NCBI RefSeq assembly: GCF_015690345.1 | Contig: NZ_JADPUN010000106.1 | Span: 1 to 38,632, forward strand | Length of the DNA: 38,632 nucleotides | DNA from: Plantactinospora alkalitolerans | Lineage (GTDB): Bacteria > Actinomycetota > Actinomycetes > Mycobacteriales > Micromonosporaceae | Direction: 5' to 3' | In this document: piece after piece, positions 25,716 to 33,482 of the stretch | Position numbering within the stretch: position 1 is the stretch's first letter | Layout: each line of letters begins with the position of its first letter | Translations under genes and position numbers: made by a program | Notes under the pieces: generated by a model | What the model saw: only the letters and a program-made list of their open reading frames with translations | What the model was told of the DNA's origin: nothing | The model's database searches: none

Positions 25716-25862
25716 GAACAGGTCATCGAACCGGCGATGAGGATCACTCGCCGCCCACTGGTGCAGTTTGGTTTGGATCTTCAGTACCCGAAGCTCCGCC
25801 GACCCAGGTAAGGGCCAAACCGACTCCGGCGCGCCGGTGTTCACCGACGGCTCTTCCGACAT
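25716..25862 (-). pseudogene. Reverse transcriptase of intron 1, first coding part
   Basis: The 49 codons read MSEEPSVNTGAPESVWPLPG, then SAELRVLKIQTKLHQWAASD and PHRRFDDLF, homologous to the N-terminus of the intact maturase (WPLLGSAEVRVQKIQTKLHRW). The frame ends exactly at the GTGCG of the inner intron and continues in frame at 23554. The ATG at 25862 is preceded by an open frame but homology starts here. With the second part it forms one gene that is interrupted by the inner intron and cut short at the palindrome. Confidence 0.8.
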
Positions 25863-26449
25863 TCCAATCTCCTCGCTGCTGACTTGCTGGTCCCCTTCGC
25901 CATGTGATCGGCTTTCCCGACCTCGGACTACTACGAGACCTCCGCCCCACCCAGCGGCCATCAACCGGCGACGGGTCTGCCCGTCACCGCCCCGGACGGG
26001 CGGCGCAAGGGCGACCGTGGGTGGTTCCCGCGTTCACTGCTGACCGATCGACGAGGTAGGCGCCCAGCTGTTATCCCGGCAGCCTCGCCACGGCTACGCC
26101 GCAGACCTTCACCATGGCCTCCATGCGCGGCGCTATCAGTCGGACATGAAGTCGACCGCCCCACACCGCAGGCAGTCGTGCACTGCACCCCGGCCCACAT
26201 CCACCAGATTCGAGCCGGCACATCGCTTACGGGACGTCAACGCTGGTTCCTGTCAGTACACCTTCTCGTCTCGCTAGCCGGACCCGCACCGTCTGGCAGT
26301 ACCGGCACGTCCCGTCGTTGTCAGGGCTGCTCTGCACCCTCCCCGGCGTCCCCCGGATCAGGCTGCCCCCAGCTTCACGCAGCCGCTGCGACGGCCACGA
26401 GGTGAAGGTCTCCCACCTCCACTCGGTTCAACAGCGCCTCGCGGCGCAC
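25863..26449 (-). ncRNA. 5' ribozyme domains of outer group II intron
   Basis: No gene is present. The stretch runs from the GTGCG at 26449 to the start of the interrupted reverse transcriptase and is clearly similar to the corresponding region of the inner intron (25111-25715). Since its 3' domains V and VI are lost, it cannot splice by itself. Confidence 0.6.
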
Positions 26450-26512
26450 CACCGCATCGAGGAAGATCACCGGATAGACCGCGTCCAGGGGCCGGTTCTG
26501 CCACTCGATCGT
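26450..26512 (-). pseudogene. IS256-type transposase fragment
   Basis: The minus strand reads TIEWQNRPLDAVYPVIFLDAV, a well-known conserved segment of IS256 (mutator-type) transposases containing the second catalytic aspartate region. The outer group II intron begins right after it, and on the other side the sequence switches to an IS3-type transposase. Only about 21 codons are left. The rest of the IS256 element was not found in the window. Confidence 0.7.
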
Positions 26513-27065
26513 CGCGTGACCAGATCCCGTACTCCAGTGCGCCCAGGACGAGGTCGGTATTGCACCGGTCGGAGGTCTTCCATCCGACGATCCGGTTGGA
26601 GAACGCGTCACGGACCGCGGCCAGCCACAGCACACCCTCACCCGTCACGATCCGGGTCGCGTCCGCCACCCACAGCCGGTTCGGGGCGTCGGCGGTGAAG
26701 TTCCGGTTGACCAGGTCCGGTGCGGGGTCTGCCCTCGGGTTCTGCTTCGTGGAGCCGCCCCGCCAACCCCGGCGCAGGAACGCACCGGTCAGGTCGTGCC
26801 CGCGCATCAACCGCTCGACCCGCTTACGGCCGACGCGGATGCCACGACGGGCGAGGCTGGCGTGCACACGTGGGCTGCCATACGTGCGCCCGGAGCGGTC
26901 GTGGATGTCGACGATCTCCGACAGCAGCCCACGGTCCTCGACCTCCCGCGGTCCAGGGTCGGCCTCGCGGGCCACCCAGCCGTAGTACGTCGACGGCGCG
27001 ATCGTCAGGACCCGGAGGACGGGCTCGACCCCGAAGCGGTCACGCAACTCGTTCACGAGCGTCAT
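26512..27065 (-). pseudogene. IS3-type transposase OrfB, 5' part
   Basis: The DDE transposase subunit starts MTLVNELRDRFGVEPVLRVL, followed by the typical ARRGIRVGRKRVERLMRGHDLTG and the catalytic core opening in NRLWVADATRIVTGEGVLWLA with the first aspartate and RDAFSNRIVGWKTSD. Homology ends at ALEYGIWSRD; the remaining open frame to 26358 is unrelated. The second aspartate and the glutamate are missing here, so it is inactive. The start overlaps the orfA stop by ATGA, as usual in IS3 elements where the two are joined by frameshifting. Confidence 0.82.
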
Positions 27066-27373
27066 GACCGTCGCCGGGTCGGGTCGAGTTCCGATGCGAA
27101 AAAAGCCGAGGCGGCCTTCAGGATCTCGTTGGCTCTGCGTAGCTCGGTTACCTCTTTGCGGAGCCGGCGTAGTTCCTCGATGTCGGCCGTGGTGGGCTGG
27201 TCGAAACGCTCACCGTGATCTGCCTGGTCCTGGCGGATCCAGTTACGCAGCGCCTCGGGATGCACGCCGAGTTGCTCGGCCAGGCGCTTGATCACCGGTT
27301 TGGGGTCGGACTCCCGGTAGAGCCGTACCGCACGCTGACGTAGTTCGTCCGGGTACTTACGAGGGGCGGGCAC
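27062..27373 (-). CDS. IS3-type transposase OrfA (helix-turn-helix subunit)
   Basis: The 103-aa product begins PAPRKYPDELRQRAVRLYRE and has a helix-turn-helix (IKRLAEQLGVHPEALRNWIRQ), then a leucine-zipper-like coiled coil (DIEELRRLRKEVTELRRANEILKAAS), the standard OrfA layout. It binds the IS ends and supplies the N-terminus of the fused transposase. Start is GTG at 27373, with AGGAGG upstream. It is intact, but its OrfB is split. Confidence 0.88.
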   Translation of the reverse strand: MPAPRKYPDELRQRAVRLYRESDPKPVIKRLAEQLGVHPEALRNWIRQDQADHGERFDQPTTADIEELRRLRKEVTELRRANEILKAASAFFASELDPTRRRS

Positions 27374-27471
27374 GAAAACCTCCTGGTCAGGGCCTATCAG
27401 ACCACGATCGAAAGTCTCCGAGCTACCGGGGGAACCTCAAGTAGCCAGTGTTGCAACGACCCCTTGAACCT

Positions 27472-27804
27472 AAGAACTATACGTCTTTCCGCTTCGCGGA
27501 ACGCTTGATCGACAACGGAATCCTGCCTTCGATGGGCTCGGTCGGCGACTCGTACGACAACGCGCTGATGGAGAACTTCTGGTCGACGTTGAAGATCGAA
27601 CTCGTCTACCGCACGAGCTGGCGGACCCGCGACGAGGCCGAGAACGCGATCTTCGCCTACATCGACGGCTGGTACAACACCCGCCGTATCCAACGCGAGC
27701 TGGGCTACCTCAGCCCCGACGAGTACGAGACCGCCTGGCATACCCGGCAGAACAACCCAGCCGAGCCACCTATCACCACCCCTGCGTCAGCCGGCAGCAG
27801 GTAA
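27472..27804 (+). pseudogene. IS3-type transposase OrfB, 3' part, on the opposite strand
   Basis: The frame reads NYTSFRFAERLIDNGILPSM, then GSVGDSYDNALMENFWSTLK with the catalytic glutamate, and ends with IDGWYNTRRIQRELGYLSPDEYE (positions about 27660-27730). It begins just after the DRGS-type block that holds the second aspartate. It complements the 5' part (ends at SRD) with only about 14 residues missing, so both may be halves of one copy. An inverted-repeat-like end (GGGGGGGAACTCA) follows at about 27823-27835. Confidence 0.8.
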
Positions 27805-27976
27805 CCACCGCTCCATCAAGGCGGGGGGGAACTCACCCAACAACTCGCACATTCAGCAGCCCTCTTGCCGATCCGATGAAGGCTGCCGAGGGCCGGCCGC
27901 GGAGAGGACGGATCCGTTCGTACACGGGCGGATGGCAAACCGTACCGGGTACGCGGCACACCGGCAGGCCGTGCGT

Positions 27977-30900
27977 TCATCTCAACGGGTCCCGAACAAT
28001 TCCCTTGCGTGCGAGGATCTCGCCAGCGTCCACTGCGTGGCTCCATGCCTGCGCAGCCTCTGCGTGACGGCCGTAGCGATCGAGCAGTCCGGCGAGACGA
28101 CTGTACGCGCCAGGCTCTCCGGCGGCCGCACCTTCGCGCCATACGTCTGCTGCCTGATCGATGTATCCACAACGTTCGAGCAGGCGAACGAGGTGTTGTC
28201 TGGCGTCGCGCTCGCCGGCGTCGACGGCTGCCCTTCGGATGGTTATGGCCTCGTCGAGCCGACGTTCTTGTTCGAGGAGGTCTACGAGCTGGTCGCGGGC
28301 GTACTGGTCACCGCTGTCGGCGGCCTGCCGCCACACTTCGATGGCCTCGTCTGTCCGTTCCAGGCGTTCGAGCAGCCCGGCCAATTGAATCCGTGCTCGC
28401 CGGTCGGCGCGAGACGCGGCCCGACGCAGAAGTTCTTCGGCACGGCGGGTCTGGTCGTGTTCCAGGAGGACCTCGATGAGCTGGTCGGCATTCGCATGGT
28501 CGCCTGTCCGGGCTGCCTGGCGCCACAAGGCCTCGACCTCAGTCAGCCCCCCGTGTGAAGCCAGGAAGTAGGCCAGTTCGTGGAGTGCGCCGGGTTGTTC
28601 TGCGGCATCTGCTTTGCGAAGAATTTGTTCGGCCTCGTCGTCCCGGTCGTGTTGGACGAGTAGCCAGGCGAGGTTCGCCCATGCATCCTCCTCGCCCTCT
28701 GCCGTTGCCCGCTGCCACGCCGTGATTGCCTGTGTGATCTCCCCCCGCTGTTCATGAAGCTCGGCGATCTTGCTACGAGTCCTCCAGCTACTTCCCGGCA
28801 TGGCGTCGGCAAGCTGGCCAAGTACCTCGAACGCTTCCTCGACGCGACCCGTCCTTTGATAAACGTGGGCGAGGTTGCACAGCGAATCCGCGTCACCCGC
28901 ATCAGCTTGGCCCTCCCAAAATCGGATGAGGTGGTTGAATTCACCGCGTCGGGCCAGGTGTTCAGCGAGTTGGTGCCGTGCGTGAAAGTCGCCCTCAGCA
29001 GTTCGTTGACGTAGCCGCTCCTCGGCTTCCTCCGGTCGGTGGCGTGAGAGAAAGCCCTCCAGCTCAAGGCGGACGCTCACCTCGCCGTCGTCGACGGCAT
29101 CACGCAGTGTCCGTTCAGCGTCCACCACCGCGCCCTGCAGCTCAAGGCGTCGGGCCAACCATGCGCGAGCACCACGACGCCCGTCCCGCACCGCTTGCCG
29201 AAGGACAGCGTCGATCTCCGAATGGCGGTCCTGCGTATGGAGCATGCGGACCAGCCGGCCGAACGCGCCAGGCGCTCCGGCAGCCAACGCCTGCCGGCGG
29301 GCCTGCTCAATCTCGGGCATCCTGCCATTACGCCGTAGCAGCTGGACCAACCAGTCCCACGCGTGCGCGCTGCCGTTCGCACCGGCGCCGCGGAGCAGTT
29401 CGATGGCCTCGTCGATGCGTGCGTGGCGTTCAAGGAGGTCGGCCAGGTGTCGCACGGCGTCGGCGACACCGGCCTTGGCCGCGAGTTCCCAGGCTGCGAT
29501 CGCTGCGTCGGGTTGATTGTCGCGCTCAAGCACCGCGGCCAAAGGCAGGAACGCCGTCGGGTCGCTGAAGGCGATCGAACGCCACAACGCCGCCGCCTCC
29601 GCGAGTTCCCCGTTTCGCCCCAGTAGCGCGGCGAGCCGCCGCCGCGCATCCGCGTCGCCGCGGTCGATGGCACCGGTCAGCACTGCCTTCGCATCATCTA
29701 CGCGCCCCTCATCGCACAGTAGCCGCACGAGCTGGTCGCGCGCGTTCGCGTCCCCTGCCCTACAAGCCCTGCGCCACAACTCCTCGGCGGTCTGCACCAG
29801 TCCACGTTGCTCGGCCGCCATGCCAAGGCGGAACAACTCGGACGGATCGTCAACGTGGGCTGCACATGCCCGCCAAAAACTATCGGGTGGAACTGCAGCA
29901 CGGCGCGTGTGAGCACCTCGTTGCACCAGATAGTCAGCGACGCCATACCCAACGACCCTGCCAGATGGATCAGCCAGCGCCGACAGGGCAGAGGTAGCAC
30001 CGTGGAGTCGCTGCGTCGCGTACCGCAGGGCAGTGTCGAACCAGTCCGGGGCCAGAGTGGCCCTCTCCGCCGCTGACAGGTATCCGGAGGTGGCGTCCCG
30101 GAGCAGGGGTGCGGGTACCGCCCGGTGAATCCCCATTCTCCGCGCGTCCGCAGCTGCCGTGATCACTGCAGCGGCTTCCGAAGTGGGAGCATTCTCCCAG
30201 CGGCGAACGAGATACGGCGCAGCCGCCAACACCTGCGTCATGCCGTAGTCCGCCGAGTCGAGTGCGACGCGAATACGCGGGTCGCCGACGGCGACAGCTT
30301 CGGCTTGAGCCCGCTCCGGTCCGGACAAGGCCACCGGCACGTCCACAACGTCGGCTAGGCGCAAAAGCCCGCGTTCACCCGCGTACGGGTCTTCGTCCCC
30401 GACGGGCAGCGACGTGTACGCCACGTACTTGTCGGGCCATACGGTCCCGATGACGATCACCGCGGCGTCGGATCTATGCAGCGACCGCATCGTCCCGGCG
30501 GTGATCCCGCCCGCACCACCGAGGTAGTTGTGCATCTCGTCCAACCACAGCACGGTATGCGGCTTCGGATCCGCGGCGAACGCGATCACTTCGTGCGAGT
30601 CGACAGGGTGGAACAGTTGCCAGTCCGGCGTGACGTTCAAGACCGCCTCGAACGCGGCTCGCGTCTTGCCGACGCACGAGCCGCCGAGCAGGACGACGAA
30701 ACAGCCACTTGCCTTCCCAGCCCGCAGCACCACACGAAGTTGGTCATCAACCGCGCGCGCGACGTAGGCGGGCTGCCAGTCAGCCGCACCGGGAACGACG
30801 ATGGCCGGATGGACGCCGAGATCGCGAGGGTCAACGTGCCTGACTAGCGGCCAAACCTCACACGGTGACGTCACACGGCTCAACTCGCCGGAACTCGTGC

Positions 30901-31777
30901 TCCCGTCGCGCCTTCCAACGCTCGTTCGGATCCGTTCACCCGACTCGTCAATCAGGGTGAACCTTCCGGTGAGCTGCTGACGCAGCGATTCGCGGGTGAT
31001 CTCCGCCCCGCCAGGTGCCTTTCGGCCTGTCAGCTCATACAGGTAGCCCAGCAACCGATCGGCCTCACTCGCATCTGAGGTACATCGCGCCAGGCTCGCC
31101 GCCCAGCGAGTCCAGTCCGGCTGGACATCACCCTCGACACGCAAAAGCAGGACATAGAGAACGCGAAGCAGCTCCCAGACCAGCTCGCCTGTGGGTCCAT
31201 CCGCAGCGGCCGGCAGCTCGCCGACAGCCGCGACGGCCGCCAAGAGCCCCCGGCAACGCCGGCGCTCCCTAGCCGCGACATCGCCGGCATCGATCGCTGC
31301 CCAAAACGACGCACCGGAGACACGGTCCCGGGCCAAGTCCGTCAAACTCCGAAGCTCCCGAGCACCGCTGTGCGGGTCGGCGACCGCCAGACCAAGACGC
31401 AACGTGCCATCGTGGAGGTCATCCGGCCGGTCCCGAACGACCTGCAGAAACCCCGCCAACAACGCGAGAAACTTCGGATTCCTATCCGCGATGATCGGAT
31501 TCCGACGCACCGCGACCGCCACCACACGGTGATCGCCACCGGCCGCGGTCCCCTCGATCACGACGTCATCGACCGGGCACAGCCGGTCCTGGAACGTCAC
31601 CCTGCTAAGGACGAACGGCGTATCCAGGAGATCGACAGGCTCACCGGTCAGCAATGCGGCCAGCAACGTCGCACCATAACGATGCTCCAGCACCGTGCCA
31701 CCACCACCGGTGCTGTACGCGGAAGCCCGCCGACGACCAACCGCGCCAGCACCCGCGCCTGCAACATCGCCGCTCAT
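27977..31777 (-). CDS. STAND-type P-loop NTPase with TPR/Sel1-like repeats, 1266 aa; probable defence protein
   Basis: The architecture is effector-NTPase-sensor. The N-terminus (about 25-120) contains LEHRYGATLLAALL, then PVDDVVIEG and VVAVAVRRNP, recalling the D...(Q)VKR pattern of nuclease domains at the head of STAND proteins (DUF4297/PD-(D/E)xK-like); the usual lysine is replaced, so activity is uncertain. The NTPase has Walker A VLLGGSCVGKTRAAFE (363-377) and Walker B TVLWLDEMHNYLG (408-420). From about residue 650 to the end run some 17 helical repeats of about 35 residues, with motifs such as ARDQLVRLL and DEAIEVWRQAADSG. Such proteins are known as phage-sensing NLR-like systems (Avs and relatives). 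The ATG at 31777 is the first good start. Function as a defence protein is inference. Confidence 0.82.
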   Translation of the reverse strand: MSGDVAGAGAGAVGRRRASAYSTGGGGTVLEHRYGATLLAALLTGEPVDLLDTPFVLSRVTFQDRLCPVDDVVIEGTAAGGDHRVVAVAVRRNPIIADRNPKFLALLAGFLQVVRDRPDDLHDGTLRLGLAVADPHSGARELRSLTDLARDRVSGASFWAAIDAGDVAARERRRCRGLLAAVAAVGELPAAADGPTGELVWELLRVLYVLLLRVEGDVQPDWTRWAASLARCTSDASEADRLLGYLYELTGRKAPGGAEITRESLRQQLTGRFTLIDESGERIRTSVGRRDGSTSSGELSRVTSPCEVWPLVRHVDPRDLGVHPAIVVPGAADWQPAYVARAVDDQLRVVLRAGKASGCFVVLLGGSCVGKTRAAFEAVLNVTPDWQLFHPVDSHEVIAFAADPKPHTVLWLDEMHNYLGGAGGITAGTMRSLHRSDAAVIVIGTVWPDKYVAYTSLPVGDEDPYAGERGLLRLADVVDVPVALSGPERAQAEAVAVGDPRIRVALDSADYGMTQVLAAAPYLVRRWENAPTSEAAAVITAAADARRMGIHRAVPAPLLRDATSGYLSAAERATLAPDWFDTALRYATQRLHGATSALSALADPSGRVVGYGVADYLVQRGAHTRRAAVPPDSFWRACAAHVDDPSELFRLGMAAEQRGLVQTAEELWRRACRAGDANARDQLVRLLCDEGRVDDAKAVLTGAIDRGDADARRRLAALLGRNGELAEAAALWRSIAFSDPTAFLPLAAVLERDNQPDAAIAAWELAAKAGVADAVRHLADLLERHARIDEAIELLRGAGANGSAHAWDWLVQLLRRNGRMPEIEQARRQALAAGAPGAFGRLVRMLHTQDRHSEIDAVLRQAVRDGRRGARAWLARRLELQGAVVDAERTLRDAVDDGEVSVRLELEGFLSRHRPEEAEERLRQRTAEGDFHARHQLAEHLARRGEFNHLIRFWEGQADAGDADSLCNLAHVYQRTGRVEEAFEVLGQLADAMPGSSWRTRSKIAELHEQRGEITQAITAWQRATAEGEEDAWANLAWLLVQHDRDDEAEQILRKADAAEQPGALHELAYFLASHGGLTEVEALWRQAARTGDHANADQLIEVLLEHDQTRRAEELLRRAASRADRRARIQLAGLLERLERTDEAIEVWRQAADSGDQYARDQLVDLLEQERRLDEAITIRRAAVDAGERDARQHLVRLLERCGYIDQAADVWREGAAAGEPGAYSRLAGLLDRYGRHAEAAQAWSHAVDAGEILARKGIVRDPLR

Positions 31778-32055
31778 CGCCTGACCGATTCCCTACGCCA
31801 GCAACGCGCCGTGGCATCACGTGGACCACCACCCATAACACTCACCCTACTGTCGACCTCCGACAGCCGGCAGTGCCAAACTAAACGCGCTCCGGCAGCC
31901 GTGACAGAGTCGTCACCGTCGCGGTCTGTTCTGGCTTTGGCAGCCAGCCTGCGCAGCGATCGCAAGAGCGGCTCGGATGCCACGCCGAAACGTACCGGCC
32001 TATGTCTGGCGGATGATCGGAACAGCGGGTCGGCAGCTGTTAGCCTTTCGGAATC

Positions 32056-32862
32056 ATGGCTGATCTCGAGGAGGGTGCCCGGGTGGCGTTGCGCAACGTC
32101 GGCGTCACGGCGCAAGAGATCGCCGATTTTGAAAGGCGGGTGGACACGCCTACGCGAGGTCTGCTGCTGTACGGTAGCCGCGCGCGTGGTGATTACCTGG
32201 ATCATTCCGACTTCGATGTTCTTCGCCTGGCCCGTGGCGATTTCCACACCTTTAAAGCGCGTCGTTTGTCTGTGAGTACCTACAGCGGCGAGCAACTCCG
32301 AGGCGCAAGCGACACGCTGTTTGGGACCCATCTCGTGCGCGACGGCCGGGTCCTTTTCGACCCCGAGGGAGAGCTGGCCGAAGCGCTGGACCAGATCGTG
32401 CCGGCCACACCGAACGCACTCCTGGCGAACGTCCGCCGCTACAGCATGATCCTTGACCTGCCCACATCCGAGCTTTCCGGCCACCTGCCGGGGATAGTCC
32501 GGCTCACGCGGTACCTGTTGCGGACAGCGGTCTATGCGAGGGCCATGCTGCAGGGCAGGCCGTGCTTCTCTGTGAGGGAGCTGGCGATCAGGTTCGACGA
32601 TCCCGCCCTGGCGACCCTGCTGGCGTCGGATACTGAACTGCTGGCACCGGTGTCGCCAGCGCTCCTGGACGAGCTCACGTCCCGACTCGTCGCGATCGTG
32701 GGTCCATTGCCGCACAACCGCTTCGGTTCCTTGGCCGCGACCGCAATCGCCGTGTGGGACACAGATCGCAATCTCGCCGCGCTTGCCGTGCGAGCTGGCT
32801 CCGAGGGCGAAGACGACGCAGACAGTCTCGACTACTCGGATCTGCCCAAGGTGCTGCTGTGA
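32056..32862 (+). CDS. Nucleotidyltransferase (Pol-beta/MNT type)
   Basis: The 268-aa protein has the nucleotidyltransferase signature LLYGSRARGDYLDHSDFDVL (37-56): glycine-serine followed by two metal-binding aspartates (D52, D54). It transfers a nucleotide to an unknown substrate. The C-terminal two thirds are helical with no recognised domain; the segment RLTRYLLRTAVYARAMLQGR could be a HEPN-like or substrate-binding helix pair. Start is the ATG at 32056, with no clear ribosome-binding site. Its stop overlaps the next start by GTGA, so it is made with the metallophosphatase. The neighbourhood, and the use of such enzymes in toxin-antitoxin and defence modules, suggest a protective role; this is inference. 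Confidence 0.85.
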   Translation: MADLEEGARVALRNVGVTAQEIADFERRVDTPTRGLLLYGSRARGDYLDHSDFDVLRLARGDFHTFKARRLSVSTYSGEQLRGASDTLFGTHLVRDGRVLFDPEGELAEALDQIVPATPNALLANVRRYSMILDLPTSELSGHLPGIVRLTRYLLRTAVYARAMLQGRPCFSVRELAIRFDDPALATLLASDTELLAPVSPALLDELTSRLVAIVGPLPHNRFGSLAATAIAVWDTDRNLAALAVRAGSEGEDDADSLDYSDLPKVLL

Positions 32863-33482
32863 CTCGGGTGATCGGGGTTATCGGGGATGTGCATGGCAAC
32901 GCCGCCGCGTTGACGGGCCTTCTAGCTCTCGTCGAGGCCCGGTACGACCACCTGGTGCTCGTCGGCGACTACGTCAACAGGGGCAAGGACAGCGCGGCGG
33001 TCCTGCAACTGCTGGTGGAGCGGGCAGGCGACCCCGGTCGGTTTTCCCTCGTCGCGGGCAACCACGACCTCGCATTCCTCGCCTGTCTGGAATCCGATGC
33101 GTTGCAACACTTCCTGATGATCGGCGGGGCGGCAACGATCCGCTCCTACGTTCCAGCGGTCGAGGCGGATGTCCTGAGGCAGTTGCGCGCTGCGGTCCCT
33201 CCGTCGCACCTGCGTCTGCTCCGGTCCCTGCGGAGTCACTTCCACGAAGACGGTCTACTGGTCACGCATGCGCCCCGGGACGTACCACCAGTTCAGGCGC
33301 CGGTGTTGTTCCACGTCTACGGTCATGTTCCTCAACGGAGCCTGGTGCCGGCAGTCACGCGGGCTGCGGCGGCCATCGACACGGGGTGCGCAACGCTGAC
33401 GGACGGCAGGCTGAGCTGCCTGGCCTGGCCGTCTTTAGAGGTGACTCAGGTTGACGACGCAGGGCGCGAGGTCAGGCCGTGA
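32859..33482 (+). CDS. PPP-type metallophosphoesterase
   Basis: The 207-aa product contains the calcineurin-like metal-binding motifs in order: GVIGDVHGN (7-14), VLVGDYVNRGKDS (33-45), VAGNHDL (65-71), then LLVTHAP and HVYGHVP supplying the later histidines. This is the layout of small PPP phosphatases such as the bis(5'-nucleosyl) tetraphosphatase and serine/threonine phosphatase group. It is translationally coupled to the nucleotidyltransferase, suggesting it removes a modification that enzyme adds, or acts on the same substrate. I chose the GTG at 32859 on the basis of the GTGA overlap; the frame is open further upstream but lies inside the other gene. Its 3' end overlaps the convergent DUF4062 gene by 37 bp. 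Confidence 0.9.
   Translation: MTRVIGVIGDVHGNAAALTGLLALVEARYDHLVLVGDYVNRGKDSAAVLQLLVERAGDPGRFSLVAGNHDLAFLACLESDALQHFLMIGGAATIRSYVPAVEADVLRQLRAAVPPSHLRLLRSLRSHFHEDGLLVTHAPRDVPPVQAPVLFHVYGHVPQRSLVPAVTRAAAAIDTGCATLTDGRLSCLAWPSLEVTQVDDAGREVRP

Larger units (their letters stand above)
22954..26449 (-). mobile_element. Outer group II intron (intron 1), truncated and interrupted
   Basis: The 5' end is GTGCG at 26449, followed by CGCGAGGCGCTG, closely parallel to the 5' end of the inner intron (GTGCGCCACGAGGCGCCACT). The intron 5' RNA region spans 25863-26449, its reverse transcriptase ORF begins at 25862, is interrupted by the inner intron at 25715/25716 and resumes at 23554. The element is cut off at the palindrome near 22954, so the rest of the reverse transcriptase, domain V/VI and the 3' splice site are lost. 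It interrupts an IS256-type transposase fragment. Confidence 0.75.
26512..27439 (-). mobile_element. IS3-type element, 5' half
   Basis: This part holds orfA, the first two thirds of orfB and the left end, whose inverted repeat begins TGAGGTTCCCCCGG (minus strand, from 27439). It stops at about 26512 inside orfB, where an IS256 fragment takes over. The missing 3' third of orfB is found on the opposite strand at 27472-27836. Confidence 0.7.

Noticed and set aside
31774-32715. 313-codon minus-strand frame opposite the nucleotidyltransferase
   Set aside because: It lies antisense to a gene with a clear active-site motif and shows no family features.
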